A DNA stretch of 57,419 bases, from contig NZ_SORI01000019.1 in assembly GCF_004366815.1 (NCBI RefSeq), forward strand, positions 1-57,419. The letters are read 5' to 3'. A model generated the notes under the pieces. The model was given only the letters and a program-made list of their open reading frames with translations, searched no databases and was not told where the DNA came from. The stretch is from Aminivibrio pyruvatiphilus. Lineage in GTDB: Bacteria > Synergistota > Synergistia > Synergistales > Aminobacteriaceae. Shown piece by piece: positions 35,783 to 44,815 of this stretch (position 1 is the first letter of the stretch; the number at the start of each line of letters is the position of its first letter). A program made the translations under genes and the position numbers.

Positions 35783-37565
35783 CGCTTTCACCTCCCACGG
35801 GAATGACGCTGTTGATTTCCTTCCGGATCGTCTCTTCCAGTTCGTCTATCCTGCCGATGTCCTTCTCCTCAAGATACCGCATTCTGGCGATGGACTCCCT
35901 GACCGGAAGGTTGAAGACCTCGTTCATGGACGCTCCCTTTTTCAGGGCTTCCATTCCCTGATGGTGGAAGTTGATAATCGTCTTCAGCATCTTGAACTGT
36001 TTTTCCATGGAGGCATAGGTGTCGACTTCATGGAAGGCGTTCTGGTGAAGGAAGTCTTCCCTCAGGGATTTTGCTGTTTCGAGGACCATGCGCTCTTCCT
36101 TGGAGAGAGCATCGATACCGACGAGACGGACGATTTCCCGGAGCTTGTCCTCTTCCTCGAGAAGGGTCATTCCTTCTACACGGAGGCTGCTCCACTCGTC
36201 ATCGAACTTGGCATCCCAGAATTCATCGAGTTTTTCCGTATAAAGGGAATAGCTCAGCAGCCAGTTGATCGCCGGGAAATGCCTCTGGTAGGCAAGATTT
36301 GCATCAAGGCCCCAGAAAACCTTGGTAACCCGGAGAGTATTCTGGCTGACAGGTTCCGAAAGGTCGCCGCCCGGAGGGGAGACCGCACCGATGGCCGTGA
36401 CGGAGCCTTCCCGTCCCTGGCTGCCCAACACCACTGCCCGGCCTGCCCTTTCATAGAAGGATGCGAGCCTTGTTCCGAGGTAGGCCGGATAACCTTCCTC
36501 GCCGGGCATTTCTTCGAGACGGCCCGACATTTCGCGGAGAGCCTCAGCCCACCTGCTTGTGGAATCTGCCATGAGGGCGACGGAGTATCCCATGTCCCTG
36601 TAGTACTCCGCCATGGTGATGGCCGTGTAGATGCTGGCTTCCCGCGCTGCCACGGGCATATTGGAGGTATTGGCGATGAGGACGGTCCGCTTCATGAGCG
36701 GCTGTCCGGATCTCGGATCTTCAAGTTCAGGAAACTCGAGAAGCACGTCGGTCATCTCGTTTCCCCGTTCTCCGCATCCCACGTACACCACTATTTCTGC
36801 CTCTGCCCACTTCGCGAGCTGGTGCTGGATAACCGTCTTTCCCGATCCAAAGGGGCCGGGTACGCAGGCGGTTCCTCCCATGGCGATGGGGAAGAATGCG
36901 TCCACCACTCTCTGTCCGGTGGTGAGAGGAATGACGGGGGGCAGCCGCTTTGCAACAGGGCGAGCTTTCCGTACCGGCCACCGCTGGAGCATGGCGATGT
37001 TCTTCTTTTCGCCGTCCTTCTCCACCACTGCAATGGTTTCTTCCACCGTGAAACTGCCTTCCCTGATTTTTGTGACTTTGCCGGAAACTCCGACCGGCAC
37101 CATCACCCTGTGCTCTACAAGGACTGTCTCCTGCACGACACCGAGCACATCGCCCTCCGCCACGAAGTCGCCTTCCTTGGCCTTCGGCGTGAACTGCCAC
37201 TTGGTGTTCCTGTCGATGGCAGGGACGTCAATCCCTCTCGAGATGAAATGGCTTTTCGCCACTTCTTCGATGAGGTTCAGGGGACGCTGAACTCCGTCGT
37301 AAAACTGCTCCATGAGGCCGGGGCCGAGCTCGACGCTCAGAGGTGCGCCCGTACTGACTACAGGCTCTCCGGGCATAAGACCGGATGTTTCCTCGTAGGC
37401 CTGGATGGAGGCCGTGTCCCCCTTCAGTTCGATTATTTCTCCAACGAGACCAATGTCGCCGATCCGAACCACGTCAAACATGCTGGCACCGAGCATTCCC
37501 TTCGCCACCACAAGCGGTCCGGAAATCTTTTCTATGGTCCCCCGTATTGTTTTTTCAGTGGCCAC
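35772..37565 (-). CDS. ntpA: V-type ATP synthase catalytic subunit A
   Basis: The 597-residue catalytic subunit has the P-loop [26 protein letters not shown], the non-homologous insert of A subunits (about residues 110-190) and [34 protein letters not shown] is hydrolysed or made at the A/B interface. Translation begins at GTG 37565 after GGAGGCGATAGACT. Confidence 0.97.
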   Translation of the reverse strand: MATEKTIRGTIEKISGPLVVAKGMLGASMFDVVRIGDIGLVGEIIELKGDTASIQAYEETSGLMPGEPVVSTGAPLSVELGPGLMEQFYDGVQRPLNLIEEVAKSHFISRGIDVPAIDRNTKWQFTPKAKEGDFVAEGDVLGVVQETVLVEHRVMVPVGVSGKVTKIREGSFTVEETIAVVEKDGEKKNIAMLQRWPVRKARPVAKRLPPVIPLTTGQRVVDAFFPIAMGGTACVPGPFGSGKTVIQHQLAKWAEAEIVVYVGCGERGNEMTDVLLEFPELEDPRSGQPLMKRTVLIANTSNMPVAAREASIYTAITMAEYYRDMGYSVALMADSTSRWAEALREMSGRLEEMPGEEGYPAYLGTRLASFYERAGRAVVLGSQGREGSVTAIGAVSPPGGDLSEPVSQNTLRVTKVFWGLDANLAYQRHFPAINWLLSYSLYTEKLDEFWDAKFDDEWSSLRVEGMTLLEEEDKLREIVRLVGIDALSKEERMVLETAKSLREDFLHQNAFHEVDTYASMEKQFKMLKTIINFHHQGMEALKKGASMNEVFNLPVRESIARMRYLEEKDIGRIDELEETIRKEINSVIPVGGESDAA

Positions 37566-37598
37566 AGTCTATCGCCTCCAGACGAACCGTATTCTGCA

Positions 37599-37940
37599 TT
37601 ATTTCACTGCAAAGATGTCCATGCCGACCGCACGTTCCACGCTGCTCCGTATGGACTCGAGGCCTATCCCCTGGCTTCCCCTGAGACCGGGAATGGGGAT
37701 GAAGCTTGTTTCGTAGTCGCTGTTCAGGTCGGCTATGAACTGTGAAGATGCTACATAGCAACTCTCCTGAACGAAGACGACGGCGTACTTTTCGCGGGCC
37801 AGTCCGAGGAGGGTTTCTTCCACGGCCGAAGGCGTGTTGTCCTTTATGATAAAGGGACGAACCCCCACCGCCTGGAAAGGAAGAACCGTCTCGTATTCTC
37901 CGACTGCTGCCATGGGATGTCCTGTGTTTTTACCCGACAT
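37599..37940 (-). CDS. ntpF: V-type ATP synthase subunit F
   Basis: The 113-residue central-stalk subunit has the family fold: an N-terminal strand with FQAVGVRPF, then KYAVVFVQESCYV, and a C-terminal IPIPGLRGSQGIGLESIRSSVERAVGMD. It couples the D axle to the head. The ATG overlaps the end of ntpC by 11 bases with a weak GGGGG site. The N-terminal ten residues could be trimmed if ATG 37913 is used. Confidence 0.9.
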   Translation of the reverse strand: MSGKNTGHPMAAVGEYETVLPFQAVGVRPFIIKDNTPSAVEETLLGLAREKYAVVFVQESCYVASSQFIADLNSDYETSFIPIPGLRGSQGIGLESIRSSVERAVGMDIFAVK

Positions 37941-38943
37941 GACGGAACAACCCCCTTGCCAGCGTCCTGTCCGTATCGTTGGAAACGGAAACCAGCGCTA
38001 TCCGTATATTTTTTGCTTCCAGTTCCTTCTTCCACAGGAAGGAAATGACGTTCTCCGGGGCGAAAGCCTGGTATTTGGAGCTTTCGACAATGGCCGCGGT
38101 ATACTCGTCGAGCACCTTTTCCATCTCGACGACAAGAGAATTGAGATCATTGGCGTCCTGAACGTGAGAAAACGTCTTCGACACATCGGAGAAAGAAAGA
38201 ATTCTTCCCCAGCCCTCCACCGGTTCGGCGTAGAGAGAGAGAAGCTTTTCCCTGGAAATAAGGCCCCCGTCGTGAAGAAATCCGGCGGCGGAACCCGTTT
38301 CCATATCCATTCTTTTCATTCTGAGAAGGTTCCGGACGTTTTCCGCGTCGATTTTGCCCCTCACCCACAGCGAAGCCGCTTCTATACCTGTTGCAGACGC
38401 TGTTTTTCTCATGGCTGCGAAAAGGCCTTCGTCAAGGAGCTTCTCCACTTCGAGAATGTCTTTCGTCTGCTCCCAGACCGAGAAGCAATGGGGAACCAGC
38501 AAATGAAGACCGAAGGGCAGCAGGCGGAAATCTTCGCTTTCCATGGCCATGATAAGGTCATCCGAGGGAATATTCCCGAGGGAGGTCAGAAGGTCGAACC
38601 GTCGTTCTCCTCCTTCACGGACCAGAAGAGCGCTTTTCAAAAGAACTTTTACATTGTGAAAATCATAGGGCAGACGGCACAGATGAACCAGAGCGGGATC
38701 CGGAACGAATTTCTGCACTTCCCCGTAAACATGGAGAAGTTCCGCTTCGATGGCCCTGTCAAATTCGCCGTTTCCCTTCAGCTCCATCAGCCAGCTTGAA
38801 TAGACCGTTTCACCGAGGACTTTCAGCGCCGAGTCGAGGTCTTCGCTTTCCAGGATACGCTGCAGAAGAGCCTCTTCAAGAAGGCGTCCGGACATTGCCC
38901 GGAGCCGCGCAACCGCATACCCGTACCGCTCTGCCGGAGCCAT
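37930..38943 (-). CDS. ntpC: V-type ATP synthase subunit C
   Basis: The 337-residue subunit (C, or d in eukaryotes) is the funnel joining the central stalk to the membrane ring. It is almost all helical, starting YGYAVARLRAMSGRLL, with LPYDFHNVKVLLKSALL near residue 90. Identity rests on these motifs and the operon position between E and F. GGAGGTGATGCTCC precedes the ATG. Confidence 0.9.
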   Translation of the reverse strand: MAPAERYGYAVARLRAMSGRLLEEALLQRILESEDLDSALKVLGETVYSSWLMELKGNGEFDRAIEAELLHVYGEVQKFVPDPALVHLCRLPYDFHNVKVLLKSALLVREGGERRFDLLTSLGNIPSDDLIMAMESEDFRLLPFGLHLLVPHCFSVWEQTKDILEVEKLLDEGLFAAMRKTASATGIEAASLWVRGKIDAENVRNLLRMKRMDMETGSAAGFLHDGGLISREKLLSLYAEPVEGWGRILSFSDVSKTFSHVQDANDLNSLVVEMEKVLDEYTAAIVESSKYQAFAPENVISFLWKKELEAKNIRIALVSVSNDTDRTLARGLFRHVG

Positions 38944-38959
38944 GGAGCATCACCTCCGG

Positions 38960-39541
38960 TTAGGCTGAAAACAGCCGTTTGACAACGTCTGCCTCAATAT
39001 CGTCCCGAACCCAGCGGGTGAGCATATCCCATGAGCAGTTCGTCTCGATTTGGCCCTTTTTCAGGATGAATCCGCCGGACATCGGGCGCTTCTCTTCGTC
39101 CAGAACGAATTTCTTCCCGTGTTTTTCATTGAACCCTGCAAGCCATTCCTGGGTGATATGCTTCTCCTTGCCTGATACGATCACGGCTTCGTCTCCTGTT
39201 TCCGTCGCTTTCAGGAGAAGGTGGCCTGCCAGGGCGAGGTATTTCTCCCCCGGAAGGGCGGCAAGCTGGGCAAGTGCCTGTGAAAATGCGTCCGAAATGG
39301 CCGTCTGTTTCACGCCGAGTTCGATCTTCTTCACGTCGAGTCCTGCCACAATCTCTCTTCTTCTGAGGATTTCCGGCTGTTCTTTCCGGAATCTGTCGCC
39401 GTAGGTTTCTTCGATTTTCCTGATCTCGCCGTCGGCTTCCTTGTTGATAGACTCCACTACGGAGCGGGCTTTTTCGAGAATCTTTCCCGCTTCCTCCTGT
39501 GCGTCCGCGTCTATTTTTTTCTTGATTTCCGCCAAGGACAT
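38960..39541 (-). CDS. ntpE: V-type ATP synthase subunit E
   Basis: The 193-residue stator subunit has a long N-terminal helix rich in Lys, Glu and Ala (residues 1-85, MSLAEIKKKIDADAQEEAGKI) and a globular C-terminal domain that binds the head. With subunit H it forms the peripheral stalk. AGGAGG precedes the ATG; the K gene ends 22 bases upstream. Confidence 0.92.
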   Translation of the reverse strand: MSLAEIKKKIDADAQEEAGKILEKARSVVESINKEADGEIRKIEETYGDRFRKEQPEILRRREIVAGLDVKKIELGVKQTAISDAFSQALAQLAALPGEKYLALAGHLLLKATETGDEAVIVSGKEKHITQEWLAGFNEKHGKKFVLDEEKRPMSGGFILKKGQIETNCSWDMLTRWVRDDIEADVVKRLFSA

Positions 39542-39563
39542 GGATTTAACCTCCTTGACAGGC

Positions 39564-40043
39564 TTAGAGCTTGATTCCGTTGAGGAGAATGATGCTCATC
39601 AGGAGAGAAAGAACGGCGTAGGTTTCGACCATTGCAGGGAGAATGACGGCTTTTCCTGTCTCCTCAGGGCGTTTTGCGATCATCTGAATGCATGCGGCCG
39701 AGGTTTTTCCCTGGGCGATAGCAGAATAATAGCCACCGACAGCAATAGGGAGACAGGCAAAAAAGACGGCGAGTCCCTGCCATACATTGACGGAGATTTC
39801 ATCTCCTCCGCCGAGGAGGCCGACTTTGAGAATTGCGAAGAAAGCGATAAGAAGTCCGTAAATTCCCTGAGTTCCCGGAAGAGCCTGAAGAAGGAGGACA
39901 AGGCCGAACTTCCCCGGGTCTTCAGTCATGACACCGGCTCCGGATTCTCCGGCGATGCCGACTCCGATAGCGGATCCGGCTCCTGCCCACCCTGCGGCCA
40001 TAGCTGCTCCAAGTATTGCCAATGCGATTCCAAGAAGATCCAT
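39564..40043 (-). CDS. ntpK: V-type ATP synthase rotor-ring subunit K, Na+-type
   Basis: The 159-residue proteolipid has four membrane helices (two tandem hairpins). The Na+ ligands known in Enterococcus hirae NtpK (L61, T64, Q65, Q110, E139) are matched here by L55, T58 and Q59 (LPGTQG), Q111 (AIAQGK) and E140 (MVETYA). This predicts a Na+-driven ring. Only the second hairpin carries the carboxylate, as in the Enterococcus protein. AAAGGAG lies 12 bases before the ATG. Confidence 0.96.
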   Translation of the reverse strand: MDLLGIALAILGAAMAAGWAGAGSAIGVGIAGESGAGVMTEDPGKFGLVLLLQALPGTQGIYGLLIAFFAILKVGLLGGGDEISVNVWQGLAVFFACLPIAVGGYYSAIAQGKTSAACIQMIAKRPEETGKAVILPAMVETYAVLSLLMSIILLNGIKL

Positions 40044-40075
40044 AGTATTGACACGCTCCTTTCAAGCTATTGAAA

Positions 40076-42088
40076 TTATTCGACAGGGTCTTTCTTTATG
40101 GAAACGAAACTGGTGTTGTACGTCAGGGGAGCGAAAATCCTTCCTCCGCCTGTGTAGAATTTGCTGAAAAACTCTACGTACTGAAGCCTCAGGGAGTGGA
40201 CGAAAGCCCCGAGTACATTCACCGCGATGCTGAAAATGTGTCCTCCCACAATCAGAAGAAGGGCAAGAACCCAGCCGATAAACGGAACGTTTCCGGCAAG
40301 CCCCGCCAGCATGTTGATGATGACCCCCACTGCCGATGTGGCGAGCCCCAGCGCGAGAAGCCTGCTGTAGCTGAGAACGTCGCCGAGGTACGACGTGACA
40401 CCGTAGAGGCTCAGCAGTCCCGAGACTGCCTTTGAGACGAACCCTGTCTTTTCCCTTCCCTGAGTTGCTATGAGAACAACCGCTCCCGCGATAGCAAGAG
40501 TCTTTGCGAGGGACGCGGTGTCAGCGGACAGAAAGCCGCCGGCGGTTCCTCCCCAGAGAAGCAGGCCGACAAGAAAGACTATCCAGCCGCCGGTGTCCGC
40601 GAAAGCACCCATGTAGTTTTTCTTGCGGAGCGCGTCGTAGAACGCGATCCCAAGGCCGAACATGAGCTGGACGATTCCGAGGGCGAGGGAAAGGGCTAGA
40701 AACACCATGGGGTTTTCCATGGGGTTGAGGACGACCGGGGCATTTTTCAAAGGACGGAGGAAGGAGAAAATGCCGAAAGCATCCACCAGGTCACCGAACC
40801 AGCTGCCCGTAAGCGCTCCTACAACCACCGTGGAAACACCGGAAAGAACGAAAAGTTTGAAAAACTCCCTGAAACCGGTGGGCATTCTCTGGAATTTTCT
40901 GAGGAACCAGGTGAAGAACCCGATCATGATCAGCCCGTATCCTGCATCGCCGAGGCACATCCCGAAGAAAACAAAGAAAAAGGGAGCGAGAAGCAGAGTG
41001 GGATCGATTTCTCCGTATTTAGGAGCTCCGTAGAGCCGTGTGAGGTTTTCGAAAGGGAGACACCAAAACGGGTTGACAATGCGGGACGGAACGCTGTCCT
41101 CCGGACCCGGTTCCGAGATAACGAGCTCAATGGAGGAATCAAAGGAAGCAATCGCTTTTTTCACATCAGGAAGATCGGAATCCGGGATCCATCCGCGGAG
41201 CATGACAACCTGATCTGTTGCGTTTCCTGAAGCAAGGGCCGCGTATCTGTCCCGAAGCACGGAATAATAATCGCTCAGGGCACGGATTGTGGGTACCCAT
41301 CGGGCAGCTGCCCCTGCGGCCTTCTCCAGTATCTCCTTTTCCTCCGCTGCAAGGACGTTTCTTCTGTCGCCGATAAGGGCAAGCTCCTCAGAAACGCCGG
41401 ATTGAAGCGCAGGTGGAATTTCCATTCGGTTGAACGAGTGCCGGGCGTTGAGTTCCATGGCTTTCTGGGAAAATGCTCCGTCAAAAAAGAGAGCCACGAT
41501 CCGGTCTTTTTCTTTCTCCGCCCCCGGAGCGACATAGACTTCTCCCATGGTGCCGAGAAGGGATTCCGCTCCCCGTTTCCAGGGTTCCACCTGATCTGCA
41601 GGCATGGTCCCGAGGAGACCCCTGACGTGTTCTGTGCCTGAGGAGAGAAGTTCAAGCGGGTATGGGAAATCCTTCAGGGAGAGAAGGAGCGATTCTGTTG
41701 AATCCAGCTGTGAAGACTCGGAACGGATTTCCATGAGCCTCCGCTCGAGTCCGCGGATCTCTTCGGCAAGGGAAGGAAGATCTGTCCGGGAATCCAGCTC
41801 CCTGGTCTGCCGGAGCGAAAACTCCTCTTTCTCCCCCATAGCGCGGGCCATTCCGGACACTGGATCAATGAAATGGGGTTCCAGAAAGCGGAGAAGAAAC
41901 CGTGTTTCTCCAAGAAGAAAATCCACCCTGGAAAAATCTGGATGGGTAATGACCGGTCCTTCCGATCCATCTTCCGAGCTGAAGGGAATTACCTCGAACG
42001 ATCCGGTATTTTGAAGGGCAGACAAAACCCCATCCACGTCGGATTTGTGGATGTAAAACTCGGCTTTTACAATTTTAGCCACGGCCAT
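40076..42088 (-). CDS. ntpI: V-type ATP synthase membrane subunit I
   Basis: The 670-residue stator subunit has a soluble N-terminal half with coiled coils (about residues 1-340) and a membrane half with seven or eight helices (about 360-650). The ion half-channels lie against the K ring. Landmarks are FGMCLGDAGYGL, GDVLSYSRLLALGLAT and the C-terminal FVHSLRLQYVEFFSKFYTGGG. GAGGTG precedes the ATG, which overlaps the subunit H end by 14 bases. Confidence 0.95.
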   Translation of the reverse strand: MAVAKIVKAEFYIHKSDVDGVLSALQNTGSFEVIPFSSEDGSEGPVITHPDFSRVDFLLGETRFLLRFLEPHFIDPVSGMARAMGEKEEFSLRQTRELDSRTDLPSLAEEIRGLERRLMEIRSESSQLDSTESLLLSLKDFPYPLELLSSGTEHVRGLLGTMPADQVEPWKRGAESLLGTMGEVYVAPGAEKEKDRIVALFFDGAFSQKAMELNARHSFNRMEIPPALQSGVSEELALIGDRRNVLAAEEKEILEKAAGAAARWVPTIRALSDYYSVLRDRYAALASGNATDQVVMLRGWIPDSDLPDVKKAIASFDSSIELVISEPGPEDSVPSRIVNPFWCLPFENLTRLYGAPKYGEIDPTLLLAPFFFVFFGMCLGDAGYGLIMIGFFTWFLRKFQRMPTGFREFFKLFVLSGVSTVVVGALTGSWFGDLVDAFGIFSFLRPLKNAPVVLNPMENPMVFLALSLALGIVQLMFGLGIAFYDALRKKNYMGAFADTGGWIVFLVGLLLWGGTAGGFLSADTASLAKTLAIAGAVVLIATQGREKTGFVSKAVSGLLSLYGVTSYLGDVLSYSRLLALGLATSAVGVIINMLAGLAGNVPFIGWVLALLLIVGGHIFSIAVNVLGAFVHSLRLQYVEFFSKFYTGGGRIFAPLTYNTSFVSIKKDPVE

Positions 42089-42401
42089 ATCGAGAAATCA
42101 CCTCTTCCGCAATCCATTTCGCCGTGCTCGGGACTTCTTTTCCGAACTGCTGAGCGAGGGTTTCCGCGTTTTTTCTTCCGGCTTCAACGGTTTTTTGTGC
42201 TTTTTCTTCAGCTTCTTTTTCCACCGAGGCTATTTTTTCCTTATACTGGCGGAAAGCCTTCTGCTTGGCTTCTTTTACCCTGCGTTCGGCTTCGGTTTTC
42301 ACTTCGTTGACCATGCGGGCTGCCCCGTTCTTTGCTTCCTTGACGGTTTCCCTGGAACGGGCTTCGACTTCCTTGATCTCCTCAGCCAGATTCACTGCCA
42401 T
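42075..42401 (-). CDS. V-type ATP synthase subunit H/G (peripheral-stalk coiled coil)
   Basis: The 108-residue protein is almost entirely a Lys/Glu/Ala-rich coiled coil (LAEEIKEVEARSRETVKEAK onward), as expected for the H or G stalk subunit that pairs with subunit E. I start at ATG 42401 because GGAGGTGGCACGT lies just upstream; the frame is open a further 14 codons but across this site. It is the first gene of the operon. Confidence 0.85.
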   Translation of the reverse strand: MAVNLAEEIKEVEARSRETVKEAKNGAARMVNEVKTEAERRVKEAKQKAFRQYKEKIASVEKEAEEKAQKTVEAGRKNAETLAQQFGKEVPSTAKWIAEEVISRYGRG

Positions 42402-42467
42402 ACGTGCCACCTCCTTCCGAAAAAAAGTTTGTTCCATGGACAATGTCTCAACATAAAAACATAGAGT

Positions 42468-42496
42468 ATTTTATTACTACATAAAATTCGTGTCAA
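42468..42496 (-). promoter_or_regulatory. Promoter of the V-ATPase operon
   Basis: On the minus strand TTGACA (42496-42491), a 17-base spacer and TAAAAT (42473-42468) form a near-consensus sigma-70 promoter about 65 bases before the first ATPase gene. The surrounding 100 bases are much more AT-rich than the genes. Confidence 0.85.
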
Positions 42497-42589
42497 ACTT
42501 AACAATATGTCCAGAGCATAGGGGAATTGTCGAAAAATATTTGTTCTATTAGGCGGAACAAAGTGGGGAAAATAAAGGGCAGAAAAAAA

Positions 42590-42665
42590 TGGAGCGGACA
42601 ACGGGATTCGAACCCGCGACCCTTAGCTTGGGAAGCTAATGCTCTACCAGCTGAGCTATGTCCGC
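42590..42665 (-). tRNA. tRNA-Gly (anticodon CCC)
   Basis: The 76-base cloverleaf on the minus strand has acceptor GCGGACA paired with TGTCCGC, D arm AGCTC...GAGC, anticodon stem TTAGC/GCTAA around loop TTCCCAA, and T arm GCGGG TTCGAAT CCCGT. The 3' CCA is encoded and the discriminator is T, as usual for bacterial glycine tRNAs. Anticodon CCC reads GGG codons. Confidence 0.96.
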
Positions 42666-42685
42666 CCTTGTGTCAGACGAAGGAT

Positions 42686-42714
42686 ATTATATCTGCCACT
42701 TTTTCTTTTGGCAA
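42686..42714 (-). promoter_or_regulatory. Promoter of tRNA-Gly
   Basis: TTGCCA (42714-42709), a 17-base spacer and TATAAT (42691-42686) on the minus strand lie 20 bases before the tRNA 5' end. No terminator separates it from the methyltransferase gene upstream, so read-through can also contribute. Confidence 0.82.
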
Positions 42715-42740
42715 GACTGATGGAATCTTTTTTTATCCCC

Positions 42741-44159
42741 CTATCGCCTGTGAACCCAATTTTCGCCCTTTCCAGCCCCGGCGGACACCCCTCCGGGGGA
42801 AAAGCGAACCGCCGTTTCCACGTGAACCGTATGGGGAAACATGTCGAAACACTTGATTTCCACCGGGCTGTATCCTTCCTGGCGGAAAATGGAGGCGTCC
42901 CGGGCGAGGGTCGCCGGGTTGCAGGAAATGTAGACGATGTCTCGGGGTGCCATGTCCAGAATGGAACGGACCGCCTCACGGCTGCACCCTGTCCTGGGGG
43001 GATCGACAACTACCGTATCGAAATCCCCCGAAAGGGAACGGATGTTGTCTTCAACCGGTCCCGGAAGGATCTTAATCTTTCCTGACATGCCGTTGGCTTC
43101 CACGTTTTCCTTCATTCTCTCCACTGACGGCAGCCACTCCTCCACAGCCGTCACCGAAGAGGCGTCCCTCGCAAGGAAGCAGGTAAGGGTGCCGATACCG
43201 CTGTAGAGTTCGAGCACTTTCCCCGAACCTCCGGCTCCGGCCATCTGCGCTGCAGTTTCGTAGAGCCTGGCGGCCTGCTCGGAATTGACCTGAAAAAAGG
43301 CGGTAGAATCGAACCTGAACCTGAAGGGGGAGAGTTCTTCCTCGATCAGTCCGTCACCGAAAAGTGTTTCTGTTGATTCGCCGACGATGACGTTGCTCCT
43401 GGAAAAATTGTAGTTCAACGTCACGGTCCGAAGGTTCGGGCATTGGGACCTCAGAAGGGGAACGAGCCGGTGTTCGGCACGTTCATGTTCGGCTTTAGAG
43501 AGCCTCCGGGCTGCGACGAGCGAGATGAGGACGTTGCCTGTACCGGTGCCGCATCTCAGAATAAGATGGCGGAACAGCCCCTTTCCGCTCTTTTCGTCGT
43601 AGGGAGGAAAGCCAAGGCTTGAAAGAATTCCGGAAACCGTTCCCGGCAGATCTCCTATTTCCTTCGCGAGTATGGGGCACGAAGTGACAGGAACAATGTC
43701 ATGGCTTCTTCTCGCATAATACCCCGCTGCCGTTTTCCCACCTGCGTTTCCTATGGGAAGAGAGCCTTTGTTGCGATAATTTTGCTCCCTGGGACTCGGC
43801 TCACAGGAGGGGATATCGGGAAAAGTCCCCCGGTAAATCCTTTCAAAGGCATCCCTGACAATATCCCTCTTCAAACTGCACTGGAGGGAATACTCTGCGT
43901 GCTGGAGCTGGCATCCTCCGCACCGTTCATAGAGAGGACAGAAAGGAGTGCTCCTGCCCGGGTGAGGAAGAAGTATTTCTTCCGGTTCCGCTATGGCGTA
44001 CTCTCTTTTTTTTCTGATGATCCTTCCCCTGATTTCTTCTCCGGGGAGAGCCCCGGGAACAAACACCACAAGCCCTTCGGAAGTGCGTGCGATACAGCTT
44101 CCGTCGCTGCTGATCTTTTCAGTGCGCAGCACAACCCTTTCTCCCTGCTTCACTGCCAT
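42741..44159 (-). CDS. 23S rRNA (uracil-C5)-methyltransferase, RlmD/TrmA family
   Basis: The 472-residue SAM enzyme has an N-terminal TRAM domain (about residues 1-60) and a [4Fe-4S] cluster motif CPLYERCGGCQLQH. Its methyltransferase domain has VLELYSGIGTLTCFLA, VVDPPRTGCSREAV with the catalytic cysteine, and YISCNPATLARD. The family includes RlmD, RlmCD and TrmA, and the exact target uracil cannot be fixed by eye. I begin at ATG 44159 (MAVKQGERVVL); the site GGGGGG is weak and the twelve upstream codons lie in the terminator region. Confidence 0.92.
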   Translation of the reverse strand: MAVKQGERVVLRTEKISSDGSCIARTSEGLVVFVPGALPGEEIRGRIIRKKREYAIAEPEEILLPHPGRSTPFCPLYERCGGCQLQHAEYSLQCSLKRDIVRDAFERIYRGTFPDIPSCEPSPREQNYRNKGSLPIGNAGGKTAAGYYARRSHDIVPVTSCPILAKEIGDLPGTVSGILSSLGFPPYDEKSGKGLFRHLILRCGTGTGNVLISLVAARRLSKAEHERAEHRLVPLLRSQCPNLRTVTLNYNFSRSNVIVGESTETLFGDGLIEEELSPFRFRFDSTAFFQVNSEQAARLYETAAQMAGAGGSGKVLELYSGIGTLTCFLARDASSVTAVEEWLPSVERMKENVEANGMSGKIKILPGPVEDNIRSLSGDFDTVVVDPPRTGCSREAVRSILDMAPRDIVYISCNPATLARDASIFRQEGYSPVEIKCFDMFPHTVHVETAVRFSPGGVSAGAGKGENWVHRR

Positions 44160-44178
44160 GCCCCCCAATCCCGTGTGC

Positions 44179-44221
44179 CAAAAAACAGAAGGCAAAGGTC
44201 ATTTTTATGACCTCTGCCTTC
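44179..44221 (-). terminator. Terminator after the kor operon
   Basis: Arms at 44188-44202 and 44207-44221 pair over 15 bp (one G-U) with a four-base loop. On the minus strand TGTTTTTT follows. Only about 20 bases separate the T run from the methyltransferase ATG, so that gene needs a promoter overlapping the hairpin or relies on read-through. Confidence 0.9.
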
Positions 44222-44250
44222 CTTGTTAACGGAAGATGTTCCTGTGAATT

Positions 44251-44814
44251 TTACAGGTGAACGCTGTTTTTGAAAAGAAGGTACCCTTCATCGAAGGCCT
44301 GGGAGTTGAGCTGTTTCGTTCCTTCAGGCACTTTGCCGAGAATCGCCTTCTTGATCGATTCGGGCTTTGCGATCTTCTCAAGTTCGAGAACCCTGGCGAC
44401 CGCTCCGAGGGCAACCATGTTCGTGACGAGTTCTTTGCCGATTTTTTCACGGGCGGTCCGCACGATGGGAAGGTAATATACGTTGGCGTCCACCTGGGGG
44501 AAGCTGGTAACGAAGAAATCATCGTAGATGATTCTGCCTCCCGGAAGTGTTTCTCCGGCGTATTCCTCCGCGGCCTGCTGGGTCAGGATGACCTGCAGAT
44601 TCGGCTTGATCGCCTTGGGATAGTCTATGGGCTCGGTGGAGATGATCACCTCGGCCTTGGACTTCCCGCCCCGGGCTTCCGGCCCGTAGGACTGGGACTG
44701 AACCACATGGAGGCCGTCCTCGAAAACGGACGCTGCCTCTCCGGCAATGACTGCGGCAAGGATTACGCCCTGGCCGCCGGAACCCGCAAATCGGATTTCA
44801 TATCTTCCTGCCAT
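44251..44814 (-). CDS. korC: 2-oxoacid:ferredoxin oxidoreductase, gamma subunit
   Basis: The 187-residue subunit opens with RFAGSGGQGVILAAVIAGEAA, the hallmark of the gamma domain, followed by SQSYGPEARGGKSKAEVI. With the other three subunits it oxidatively decarboxylates a 2-oxoacid to an acyl-CoA and reduces ferredoxin. GGGGGAAG precedes the ATG. Last gene of the operon and one base after korB. Confidence 0.93.
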   Translation of the reverse strand: MAGRYEIRFAGSGGQGVILAAVIAGEAASVFEDGLHVVQSQSYGPEARGGKSKAEVIISTEPIDYPKAIKPNLQVILTQQAAEEYAGETLPGGRIIYDDFFVTSFPQVDANVYYLPIVRTAREKIGKELVTNMVALGAVARVLELEKIAKPESIKKAILGKVPEGTKQLNSQAFDEGYLLFKNSVHL

Positions 44815-44815
44815 T

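Noticed and set aside
35028-37745. A 905-codon open frame on the plus strand
   Set aside because: It lies opposite the V-ATPase B and A genes, whose catalytic motifs are unmistakable. The plus frame shows no domain, and its length follows from GC-rich codon usage of the true genes.
42527-43085. Plus-strand frames of 109 and 148 codons around the tRNA-Gly gene
   Set aside because: They run through the tRNA and through the antisense of the methyltransferase gene, with no independent support.
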